The translations under genes were made by a program, and so were the position numbers. From contig JAEMWC010000101.1 of assembly GCA_016490735.1 (NCBI GenBank), forward strand, positions 225,001 to 289,000: a stretch of 64,000 bases of DNA, written 5' to 3'. Source of the DNA: Pachyseris speciosa (lineage: Eukaryota > Cnidaria > Anthozoa > Scleractinia > Pachyseridae). Positions 11,171-22,700 of this stretch are shown here, piece by piece. How positions within the stretch are numbered: position 1 is the stretch's first letter; every line of letters begins with the position of its first letter. A model generated the notes under the pieces. That model worked only from the letters and a program-made list of their open reading frames with translations, did not search any database and was not told the origin of the DNA.

Positions 11171-14100
11171 TATTCAGTCATTTTCTACTACCGTGAGGGA
11201 ATTAAAATCAGCCGCTAAAACCACGAAATAATTTATTTTAGATATATTTATATCCTTTTCTTGAGTTAAAACTGTATCAGGGTCAAAATATAGATAGTGT
11301 TATGGTGGAATATAACTGATGAACATAATAGCATATAACGGCTGAATGCTGAAAGCCTCGTAGGAGGCCTGGTATTGTATTGTGTATTCACCAGCCGAGG
11401 GGCAAGTTGTTAAATACAAATACAGGACACTTGTAAACCTGTTTTTCTGATAATAACAGTTATCATTATTGAGCCAAAATAAAGGAACATTTCATGCGAG
11501 ACGGGTAATGATGACAACTGGCGAATATCAATAAACTGCGCAGCGAAATTCAAAACGTAATTACACCGACTAGAGATGATGAATGATCTGTATACTCCCA
11601 CTTCTGAGTAACATGTTTGAGCTTATGTAACACCTGTATTCCCGAAAAGCACATCTCAAGCAAATAATTTAAAACTAGCCTAAAGAAACTTTGAAACGGA
11701 TTCATTTAACCCGAACGATAAGATAAGAAGTAAGTGATAACAAAGAAATTGTCAGTTGACTCAGTGACTGTTTTGTAAATGTTGTACTGGACCTCGCCAA
11801 GAAGACTATTTGAACATTCAAACTATTTGCAAGGAAAATACATAAATTCGATGCATTTAGAATTGGAAAAACGTGATGTATCAAAACGTTGTGGAAATGA
11901 TAGTATGCTACCCATCGAGGGTGGTAAAACAACTAGGTCACAGAATGAAGAGAGCCAATGACACATACAATAAATCTCACTTTTATTACATAAAAGATAC
12001 CCATAGATTTGAAAAATTTAATGCTTAGACTAGAAATTCACTGATAACAGACCTGTATTTCTCTACTTCCATGTATTTCAAGAGTATTAGAAAAAAGATA
12101 TAAAAGAGATTAATAAGCTGTCTAAACAAAGCAGGATCCAGTAAAAATCTCAATAAATTGTTGCCTTGTTAATAAGGGACGGTCAAGAAAATCGAACTCC
12201 TTCGTTAGACAACAACGAATTTCCTATTGGAGTTTTGATACTGTCAATAGAGAACAAAATCAACCCAAAATTCTGGCTTAGATAGATAGATAGATAGATA
12301 GATTATATAAGATTATTATCAGATGATATAACTATACGAGTATGACCTATGTAGGATATCAATGATTTCAGGCTTTATTTACACGGATGCACGGTGATGT
12401 AATAAAACAGTTTCTTGCTTTGTTGATCTTAAAATTGATGTTAAAAGTTCTGGCGTTCCTATAGGAATATTTCGGGTTATATAAAGACGGTAATAACTTT
12501 TGTAGGCGGTGACTCTTATCCTCTAAAATTGCATCGAAAAGTGACTGACCTAGTTATAACTCTATATTGACTGATGACAAGGCATTTGCATAACCCATTC
12601 TCGGGCAAATGATGGAAAGGGCTCTCTTTTGGACTCGTTTTAAATCGTCAATTAGATATCAAGGAAGAGAGGAATGATACACTGGAACAGCATAATCACA
12701 AACTGACCTGATGCAGCTAGTATAAAACCGTAATAAGTCAGCCTGCGGGACGTTTGCACACTTGTGTTGGTCAAAAACTACAGCCGTTTGGACGCTTTCA
12801 TTATGACCTCCTGGTTTTTATCCCCTGATAAGAAAGATCGATCTTGTTAGTGGTACAGACTGGTGTTTATCGAGGTTTTTTATAATGAATTTAAAGAAAA
12901 AGGATTGAAGACCACCAGACATTTTCTTTGATTAGGCTTCGCGTACAGAATTCCACAGAAATGGCATCTACCGTTGAAAATCCCTGAATTCGAAAGCGCA
13001 TTAGTGTCCCTTATCTCTCAGCTTTTACTACAGACTGAGATCTCTAAAATATGTAAGGAATTCAATCTACAGCTGACGAGCAAGAAAGTCATAAATCCCT
13101 TGTTAATACGTGAGACCTCGATCCTTCTAATATAATAAAGTCAAGTATACAAAGTTCTTCTGCATGCAATGTGTGTCGGAAGGCGTCTATACAAACGCGC
13201 CTTTGAGTCAGCAAATAAAATAAAATAAAAATATATAAAAATAAATAAATACAAAATCAAAATTAAAAATTTAATAAGTAAATAAAATAAATAAAGAAAT
13301 AAATAAGTAAAATAACAACAATTGATGGGAGAACTAGAACATTGCAGGTAAATTTGTTAAACAGGATTCTTTTGTGTTACAAATTCAACTATTTTCAAAA
13401 CAAAACTTGTCCTGTCACCATTCTGCACTTTTTTCTGGATTAGGGCGTAGATCTCCGGTCTCTCTGGTGCATATTTTCTTACTGAACATAATATTAAGAT
13501 TTTCTCACTTGTATAAAGCCAAAGAATGCTTGGCTTTTCCGAAAAGAGGAGCTTTTCCTGAGTAAAATGGAAGCCTATTATATTCTGTTGCAGACAAAGG
13601 AAAGAACGCCAAGAATGGCTCATCGCTCTCGCAAAATAGAATGAGATGCTTGTGCATACATCTTGAAAGAAATATTTTTGTGACTTTCAATAATTTCTAC
13701 TGCCTTTGTCTTCAGAGAAAAGTGGTTGTTGTTTGAAAAGTGAATGTACTGGTGAAGGATATAGACCTATCTTTTTCACTCCTCATGAATGCTATTTTCC
13801 TGAGCATAGCTTAGGTCACTTTTTTGTATAAAAATTGCGCAGCAGTGCCCTGCTCTATTCTAAGTTGTACAATCTAAACGAAGACACAATACCTCTCGAT
13901 GACTAATTCATGTGTTGCATTTAATAATTTTTTCACGTAGCATTTGAACTAACTTCTGGTTACCTCACTGATAATACTCTCTGTTTAGTCATTTGTTGCA
14001 TGGTATTCACTTCCCATTCTAATGGAATGCAATTACATACAAAATTAAGAGTATAGCGCTATGGTTTGTGAAATGTCACAAGGGCGGCAGTACCTTAGCT

Positions 14101-15086
14101 AATGCCCATTTGTTGGCCGGAAGCAATCTTCTGTTTTCTCCTATTTCCTTCCCTCAAAATCTTTAACTCTTTCATATGCTTTACCAGAGTATTTTCTCTT
14201 GGATGTATTTTAGTTATTTCTTTTTCATTTTGTTCTGATGCTATCCATGCAGGCACGGACAGGCAGTTGGTCTTTCAGTCAGTTGGTCCACCTTTCCATC
14301 CATCCACCCATCCATCTATCTATCTATCCACCCATCCATCCATCCATCCATCCAGACATTCAAATTAAATCAAATCAAATAACTTTATTTACACATGGTG
14401 TTCTCATCAGTTACACTGGGGTCATTACTACTTCTAAAATACTAGTTTAATACTTCTAAAATACTAGTTACAAACTATCTTAAACAACAATAACTTAGGT
14501 AAACTGCTTTACATGAGAGCCGTGTTTAATTAGTCAGTCAGTCAGTCAGTCAGTCACTCACACACTCAACAACTTTAAGGAAGACCATTGTCCAGGAAAA
14601 ACACATTTTTACCTTTGAAATCAAAGGTCTGCTACCAGATATGTTTCAAAGTCATTTTCAATATGCAAGCAGTATTCACGGGTATAACACCAGATAGGCT
14701 TCCAAACAAAATTTATATAAACCTAAGGTACGCACTAACTCTCGAAAACAAATGACTGCCTTTGTAGCGACTGCTTTCTGGGAAAATATCCCAGTAGACT
14801 TAAAAAACCTAAATGTCTTCAATTTCTCAAAAAAAGTGAAAATTTATTTACTGTCAGTACAACACTCTGAAAGTCTGTCTTAGTGTAATCCAGTCTTAAT
14901 AGCTCTGTTCTCCTTAATTTGTTTTAAGTACCTGAATCGAACTGGAGGCGAGACCCAAAACTCCCCAGTTACTTAGCCTCCAGGCTCTATATTTGTACTT
15001 ATTGAATTTTTATATCATGTTAATTTCTGTGTGTTTGTGTTAAATTTGTTAAGTACAAGAGCGAAATAAAGTGTTGTTGTTGGAGG
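11171..15086. other. Long non-coding stretch with simple repeats
   Basis: No gene recognised across nearly 4 kb. Visible structure: a (TAGA)n run at 12280-12302, an A/T-rich low-complexity tract at 13210-13320, a (CATC)n run at 14291-14354, and (CAGT)n at 14532-14555. Fragments around 14600-14990 read like LINE C-terminal debris (for example TPDRLPNKIYINLRYALTLEN), but with too many breaks to call. Confidence 0.4.
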
Positions 15087-15760
15087 ATGATGCTTGGAAG
15101 CTATTCTCTAAATTGCCTAATGTATGCTGTTGATTTGTTAGTTTTACGTCCTCCTCCAGAAGGACTACAGCAATGGATTAATGCCATTAAAAAGCACACA
15201 GAGGAATGGAAACTCAAGGTGCATACCAGAAAATCTAATATCATCCTGATATTTAGTGGCAGCGGAATTTAGTGAAACCAAAAACAAAGAAAATTTCAAA
15301 TATAAATTAGAAAAATTACCAATCGTTGACAAACAAACGTATTTGGAAATAGAAATGACTTCATTGGGTCGCTATACCCACGCACGAGACATCCTCAGCA
15401 AAAAAAGCTTATAAAGTTTTCTCGACAGTGAATCGATTCTTCTCCAGTTCGGATACGACCACAATTACAATTGAGAATAAACTTTTTGATGCCCTTGTCA
15501 AACCTATACTACTGTATGGATGTGAAATATGGGGACCGGAACAATGATAAGACCCATTTTAACAAAAGCACTATTGAACAAGTCCATATTAAGTTATGTA
15601 AGTAAACACTAAATACCGCATGATACACAGAGAACATTGACTGTAGGGCAGAACTTGGACGGTACCCTTTAAGTATAAACATAAAAGCTGCAATATTTAG
15701 CTACTGGCTTAGATTGCAGCATAAAACAGCCAACCCTCTGTTAAAGGAAGCAGTTCATTA
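15087..15760 (+). pseudogene. LINE RT fragment downstream of the YADD box
   Basis: Begins with LNCLMYAVDLLVL, where the catalytic YADD has become YAVD. It continues through LQQWINAIKKHTEEWKLKV and then, after frame changes, KAYKVFSTVNRFF, LVKPILLYGCEIWGPE and RAELGRYPLSINIKAA. This is the thumb region of a LINE-type polymerase with an Asp-to-Val change in the active site and several stops. The family resembles the minus-strand relic at 10690-11170. Confidence 0.65.
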
Positions 15761-16103
15761 CGCAAAAAATGTATTAAATAGTGACGAAACAATCCGAATG
15801 CACTTTTAGAACAAAACTAATTGAAATTTTAGAAACTGAAAACTAATATGCCGATATAGATACCTTAATTAACATGATGAAACATTAAATTTCCAACTGA
15901 GGTTAAGTTTAGTCTGTAGTTTTCCTCTTTACATTTTACTTTGACCGTAATGTTTACATGTTGTAGTTGTTCTAATGTTCATTTATTATTTTAAAAAAAA
16001 TTCTAAATTATTCTGTGTACAGTCTGGCCTGCCGCGATTAGCTTTTCGTTATTTGCAAGCCAGCCTACTAATACTTTAAGTGTCTGCATTAAATAAATAA
16101 AAC

Positions 16104-16667
16104 TTGCACTTTACAAGCAATATAGCAAGCCAACAACACAACAAGAATGCTTGTTCCTCCATTAAGAAACAACTTAAAAAGAACTACATTCGAAATTGGT
16201 TGAAGGGTCGCAGCAACACCTCAGAAGGCTCCAGAGAGAAATTTACACACAAAGAAATTAAATTCGACTACCAATTAGAAGAATACCTCAAGACTATCAG
16301 AAACCCAGCACACAGAATAAGTACTACAAAACTGTGTCTGGGGATTCATACATTGCGAATACAAATTGGGAAATACGAAAATAGAGGCGCACTAATCCCA
16401 ATAGAAGAGAGAATATGTCTGGTCTGCAACAGAGGTTATGTAGAGGACGAACAGCACTTCTTGATGTATTGCCCAAGGTGCGATAACATTAGAAATGAGC
16501 TCCATTCTCTCCTTTCAAAACACGATGCGTTTTTTCAAAATCTAAATGATAACGATAAGATCCCGTATCTACTTACCCCAAAAAATGAAACCACTTCAAA
16601 AATAGTAGGTAAATATACATATTTAATGTTTCAGGAGAGAAAAAAAGATCCTAAAATCAAAATATAG
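16104..16667 (+). pseudogene. LINE C-terminal domain ORF (187 codons)
   Basis: An open frame of 187 codons ends KIKI-stop. It contains ERICLVCNRGYVEDEQHFLM and then YCPRCDNIR, a C-x2-C...H-x4-C arrangement found at the C-terminus of LINE polymerases. It lies about 350 bases downstream of the RT thumb relic at 15087-15760 in the same orientation, so it is most simply the surviving 3' part of that element, not a host gene. An AT microsatellite follows directly. Confidence 0.6.
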
Positions 16668-16682
16668 TTAAGATACATACAT

Positions 16683-16683
<1 letters not shown>

Positions 16684-16753
<70 letters not shown>
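16684..16753. repeat. (TA)n microsatellite
   Basis: About 70 bases of uninterrupted alternating TA. It may be the tail of the adjacent LINE fragment or an independent microsatellite. Confidence 0.95.
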
Positions 16754-16755
<2 letters not shown>

Positions 16756-17307
16756 TATATTTTTTTCGGTTTACTTTTATACCAATTATATCAGAAATTA
16801 TTGTACGATCTTTTAGTTAATTAGTTATTCTAGTAGAAATCATAACCTTTATTGTAACCAGACCAATACCTCCCTTTGGAGAGTAAGGCGCACTAAAGAT
16901 TTACTGTTACTGTTACTTACACATTCACTCACTCACTTTAATGTGATAGTTATTTTCTCATATGATATTGGATTTATTAGATGCGAATGTGTGCACCTTC
17001 CAGTGGAAAAAAAAAATATATATATATATTTGATGCAAGAAATCCACGTTTGTGTAACTGTGGTTACATGATTATGAGGACCACGAAAATTTTCTAAAGC
17101 AAATCACTTTCTGCACAAGAGGTCGAAGTTACCACTCCCGTGGATACTTAAAAGGTGCAAATAATGCCAAGAGTTGTAATGTATTTCATGCAGTTAAAGT
17201 CTTAATCTAAGAAAAGTCCAAAAAAAAATAGATTTTGTGTTTTTTTTATGCTTAGGCCTTTACAGTGTCACGCTTTACGAAAAAGACCTCACCTTTGCGG
17301 TCGGACA
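16754..17307. other. Upstream region of the RND-PKS gene
   Basis: AT-rich sequence without an ORF or a convincing TATA/initiator. A T-rich tract ending CTTAG at 17254 resembles a 3' splice acceptor, so a 5' untranslated exon probably lies farther upstream and the true promoter is not identified. Confidence 0.4.
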
Positions 17308-17311
17308 ATGG
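17239..17311 (+). promoter_or_regulatory. Likely 3' splice acceptor and translation start context
   Basis: Two in-frame ATGs are available. The one at 17248 sits inside a T-tract (T at -3, C at +4) just before CTTAG and would be removed if that AG is used as a splice acceptor. The one at 17308 has A at -3 and G at +4 (ACAATGG), a strong animal start context, and gives a short N-terminus before TM1 as usual for Patched-related proteins. I therefore use 17308. Confidence 0.6.
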
Positions 17312-19792
17312 CACCAGGACGAAAGACCATCTCTTACCACATCCTCGTCACTTACGAGAAAGCATTCGAAAAATTTGGATTCTTTCTAGCTCGCAAACCG
17401 TGGAGTGTGCTGTTAGTATCGGTTTTAAGTCTGTTTCTTTGCTGCTTAGGATTTATTCGCTTCAGAACTGACCAGCCCTCATCCAACGATTTCACTGTGA
17501 CGGCTAGCCAGTCCAGGTTTGACTTTCACCATGCGGCGCAGTTCTTCCCAATTCTTGAGGCACGTCAAGAGCAGATTGTCATGACCCCTAAACATAGCGA
17601 GGACATCTTAAGTGAAGATTGCTTAAAGGATGCGCTTCTTTTGCACCAGACCATTGTGAACATAAACGGTTACGAGAAATTGTGTTTCAGAGAACTCTTG
17701 AGAAAAAAGAACATGGAAAACCCGGCCACAGAAGATTGTGTCATTACAAGTCCTTTGGAGTTAGCTGGTACTAACTTTAAACATTTGAGCAACTTGTCTT
17801 CCATTCTAGCCCGTGAGTGGACAAATTCTACGATGGTACTTTCCACTGGTCAATCATTCCGTGACTCTTTTGAGCAGGTGCTGAGTGGTTTCAAAGTAAA
17901 AAATGAGACACATCCACTCACTGCAACGGCGGATGCTCTTCGAATCATTTACTTTTTACGAAAAGCAACCAATGAAGAGGACCGGGAAATTGTTGACTTT
18001 GAAACGTCCTTTGAGGGGGCCGCCTTATCAGTACAACACCACTTGCAATGCGCATCAATCTCCTTCAAGACCGGGAAAGCATCCGATGATGCTTTGAAAA
18101 GCATCTTGCAACCAGAAATAAGACCACTTTATTTGTCGGCGTTTGCAATTACTTCAGTTGCTTTAATTGTTATCTACCTTTCTTCGACTACTCTCACCTG
18201 CTTTACAACTGTCTCCCTGATGCTCCTATCAGTTCTGTTACCATTGATATGTGCTGCCGGCATTGTTTCCATGGTAAACACCTCTCTTGGTCCAATTAGG
18301 TTGGTCATTCTTTTTCTGCTAATGGGAAAAATGACCTCAGATGTTGTCATTTTTCTGCAAGAGTGGGAACACCAGAAAGTAGTGCCCTCTCTTGAACATC
18401 GAGTTAGTAGCTGTGTTGCAAAAGCGGGAATCCCCCTGATATTAACAGCATTCTGTGGAGCAGTCGTGTTAGGAATGGCAATCAGATCATCATTTGCAGT
18501 CATTTCTCAGTTCTTTCTGGCAGCCCTTGTTACATATGTAATTGTTTCAATTGCATCTTTCACCATAGCTGAGACCTTGCTATTCTGCTTTGAGAAGAGC
18601 GGCATGAAAACAAAGAAGACGTTTTGGACACAGCCCTTTTCTAGAGGGTCATCATTTTACAACATTGGAGCTTTGAGAGGATTCTGTGAAAGGATAACGT
18701 GGATGTTACTGTCAGTTGGTGGTAAAGGTTTCTCATTTTTCATGGTGGCCTGCATTGTCACCGCGTCTGTGTTGTCCATTTTACAACCAGGTGAGACACT
18801 GAGTACCACGTTAAACTTTTATGGCAAAAATTACAATTTCAACCAGTTCAGTGAAGCACAGAAAACGTTTTTTGGAAGAAAAACTGATGTGAGCATCGTT
18901 TTCTTGGAGAGGGCTAACTACTCAAAGGAGGCCGTGCAAGATCGAGTGATCAAAATTTGTCAATCACTGCAAAATGCTCCTTTCAGTCAAAGAGGATCAG
19001 ATTGTTGGATGGCAGAATTGTTTAAGTGGGCAAAACGTCACAACATCAGCTGCTCTAATTTGAAATTCTACCAATGTTTGAACCCTTTTGTTTATCAGTT
19101 TGAACGTGCCCGTTTTCATCGAGACTTACGGTTTAAAGTTGATCATCCCCCATATCAAATTCTGGCTTCTCGTATTCACGTCAAGATGGCACTGCAACAC
19201 CGCTTTAAAGAAGACAGAGGATCACTTGAGAAGCTACGACATGCTTTGCCTAAACGGTCTCCACTTAAAACTGTACCAGTCTCTGAAATTTTTTTTGAAC
19301 TTGATGACCTCTTTACACTGGAGAGAGAAACATTCTTCATTTTCCTTACAAGTACAGTTGTAGTCTTTGTAGTTTCTTTGTTTTCAGGCGCAAGTCTCTG
19401 GATCAGTATTTGCATAACCGGATCATTCATCTTACTTGTGTTGGAGGCAGCGGCAATTATGAAGGCATGGGGAGCTCAACTAAATCATATTACTTTCATT
19501 ATCATCTTTTTGACAGTTGTCATGGCCCTTAATTTCAGTCTTCAAGTCGTCCATTCATGTACATTTTCAGGAAAGCCAAGGGCAGAACAGCGCATGGTAG
19601 AGGGTCTTTTCTCTGTTGGTTGGTCTGTGTTCACTTCAGCACTACTGGAGGCATCTGGATCCGTATCACTTGGGTTTATTTTTCCAAGTCTACAAGACGT
19701 TTTCTTTCGACTCATCCCGCCAATCTTTGCGCTGGGGCTGATACATGCTCTAGTGATTCTCCCACCAATAATCACATTGTTTGTTAAGTGCC
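17308..19792 (+). other. Module 1: Patched/PTCHD-like RND permease body (residues 1-828)
   Basis: Predicted TM helices fall at about residues 33-52, 273-292, 296-318, 325-346, 375-393, 404-426, 475-493, 674-694, 696-716, 728-750, 775-795 and 803-828. This is the 1+5+1+5 layout of RND permeases, with two large loops of about 220 and 180 residues. The loops carry N-glycosylation sequons (NLS, NST, NET; NYS, NIS), consistent with an extracytoplasmic side. The loop-1 pattern TATADALRIIYFLRKAT and the loop-2 pattern ending ELDDLFTLERETF match Patched-related proteins more than NPC1. TM4 reads GKMTSDVVIF where family members have G-x3-DD, and TM10 reads ALNFSLQVVHS where they have an acidic residue. 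Proton-driven transport is therefore doubtful, and a scaffold or lipid-binding role is possible. Confidence 0.85.
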
Positions 19793-22700
19793 TGGAGAGT
19801 TTAGAGAAGGAAAATGGATTGGATGTACCTGACACGGAAAGGAAGAGTATATTTCTAGACATACAACATAGCGACGTACTACAGAGTACATCTAAGCACC
19901 CTGGTTTATCCATTGTTGGCATCGGTTGTAGGTTCCCGGGAGCAAATAGTAAGGACTTGTTTTGGAAGTTACTTGAGCAGGGAAAAAGTTCAATCCGCGC
20001 TTTCCCCCAAAACAGAGTAGACCAGCATGAAAAGTTCTGTCAGCTCTATCATCCGAAACGCTTTGTCAGTGGTCGCCTTTGCGCCATCAGGGGCTCCTAC
20101 ATGGAAGAAATTAAGAATTTTGACAACACGTTTTTTGGCATATCTAATTTGGAGGCTCGTGAAATGGATCCTCAACAGCGAATTCTATTAGAGGTTGTAT
20201 ATGAAGCCATTGAAGACGCTGGAATGCGACTCGAGGACCTGCAGAGATGCAAAACTGGGGTTTTTGTTGGTGTCATGAATTTGGAGTTTGGTGCACTGAT
20301 AACAGAGCCGTCAAATTACAGGAACATTGACCAGTTTTCCTCTACTGGTATGACAGCGTCTTTTCTCGCCAACAGATTGTCCTTCTGTTTCAACCTAACA
20401 GGTCCAAGCATTGCTGTTGATACCGCATGCTCTTCATCGTTGACTGCACTTAAACTTGCGGGTGACAGTCTACACAAGGAAGATTGTGACATAGCCATTG
20501 TTTGTGCACCTAATATTGTTCTCAACCATGCTATGCAGATAGTATCCAGTATGGCTGGCCTTCTTGCACCTGATGGACGCTGTAAAAGTTTTGATGCCTC
20601 TGGAGATGGCTATGGGAGAGGAGAGGGCTTTGCAGCGGTGATACTGAAACTCTCACATGCAGCCTTGAGTGATAAAGATGACGTATATTGCGAGATAATT
20701 GCCTGTGGTATGAACAACGATGGACAAAATGCTGTACCCGTGACAGCTCCGTGTGCAAAAACACAATCTGAACTATCAAGAAGCGTTCTGGAGCAGTCAG
20801 GAGTTACTGCAGAAGATGTGGATTACTTTGAGGCACATGGCACTGGCACTGCAATTGGAGACGTGGTAGAAGTTACCTCAATTGCAGATACTTACACAAA
20901 AGGAGGTACAAAACCCTCTCGAAAGCTAAGAATTGGCTCTGTTAAGTCAAACCTCAATCACACGGAATCTACTTCCGGACTTGCTGGTCTTATTAAGGTT
21001 GCCTTGATGATCAAAAAGAAGACATTTGTGCCAACAATCAACGTGAATGTGATAAACCCCAAACTAAAATTGGAGGAAAGAGGAATGGTTTTGCAGCAGA
21101 CCCTTGAGTCTTGGACCCCAGAAAATGGAAAACTGCGAACAGGAGCAGTAAACTCCTTTGGTTACGGTGGGTCAAATGTACATGTTATCCTTCGAGAAGT
21201 TTTATCATCAAACCAACGTTTGGAAGAAGACAAAGTGCAGCATCTTAACCATGTTCTGACTATTTCCGCCCGTTCTCAAAATGCGCTGAAGCGGATGGCG
21301 GTAAATTATTCCAAATGGCTGAAAGACAACATACAGGGTATGGATGCGTCTCATATAGAAGACTTATGCTACTCTTTGAATGAACGCCGCAGTCAATTCT
21401 CACACCGACTTGCCGTTTCCTTCACGTCCATTTCTGAAGCCTCCAAGTCCCTGGAAGACTACGCAGATGACTCCATCGGCTGGGAAAAGAAAGTCTGCTA
21501 TGGGGAGGTGAAGTCTGCTGACCCCAAATTTGTGTTCATGTTTGGTGGACAGGGGTCACAGTGGTGTGCCATGGGAAGACAACTCATTGCATGTGAACCT
21601 GTTTTTAAGGAAGCCATTTTTGCCATCAGCAATTTAGTGCAAGATCTGGGTAAAAACTGGTCACTTGTAGACGAGCTTATGGCCTCAGAGGAACAGTCAA
21701 GGATATCAGAAAACTCCATTGCTCAGCCAGCCACGTTTGCTGTACAGTACGCAACTGCACAATTACTTAAGTCTTGGAAAATCCACCCGTCTGCTGTCAT
21801 TGGTCACAGTTTGGGTGAGTTTGCAGCTGCCTGTGTTGCTGGGATAATAACCCTAAAGGAGGCGGTTGAGCTGGTATTGATTCGCTCTATTTTGCGAGAT
21901 CACTGCCCGAGTAATGGTGGTATGGCCGCTCTGGGAATGTCAGAAGAAGAGGCCAGGACATTGCTATTAGATCTTAAGTTGACTCCAACACTTGACATTG
22001 CTGCAGTTAATGACGCAGAAAGTGTAACAGTTTCTGGTGATTCAATGTCAATTGAATCCCTGGGTCAGAATTTAGCCATTCACTCGAAAAACACTTTTTG
22101 GCGTGTTCTTGGAACCAAACGAGCATTCCACAGCTCACACATGGAGGTTATTAAGAAGCCTTTTCAAGCAGAAATGAGGAAAGCCAGTTTGAAACCACAG
22201 CTCTCCAAGATTCCAATGTACTCTACTGTCAGAGGTGAAGTCGTATCAGGTGAGCAGCTTAACTGCGATTATTGGTGGCAGAACATTCGCTACCCAGTCC
22301 TTTTCCAACCAGCAGTGAAGAGCCTGCTGAAAGACGGTTACAAACAAATAATTGAGATCAGCACTCAGCCAATTTTATCCCACTATGTAAAGCAGATTGC
22401 TTTACAAGAAAAACTTGAAGCCCAGGCGGTGCCAGTTGTTTTACCAACTCTTCCTCGAAAGAGAGTACCTGTCAGTGAACAACACAAGTCGTTTCTGCTG
22501 ACCACGGTATGCAAGTTGTACACCCTTGGATTTCCCATAGACTGGGCCTGTGTGCAGAGAAATCCATCTGCCAAGTTTGTCCGCTCGCTAAACTACCCGT
22601 GGCTGGAAAATAGTTTTTGGTTCAGGGAGCATCTGCCTCAAAAGATCATCTCTCCTCTTGATGACGAGAAGAGCGCAAAGATCAAACATCCGTTTCTGGG

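Noticed and set aside
16104..16667. Host gene for the 187-codon ORF
   Set aside because: Its C-x2-C...H...C segment and its position after an RT thumb relic match a LINE C-terminus.
17248..17307. Translation start at the first ATG (17248)
   Set aside because: Poor context inside a T-tract immediately before a likely splice acceptor. The in-frame ATG at 17308 has a strong context and better matches family N-termini.
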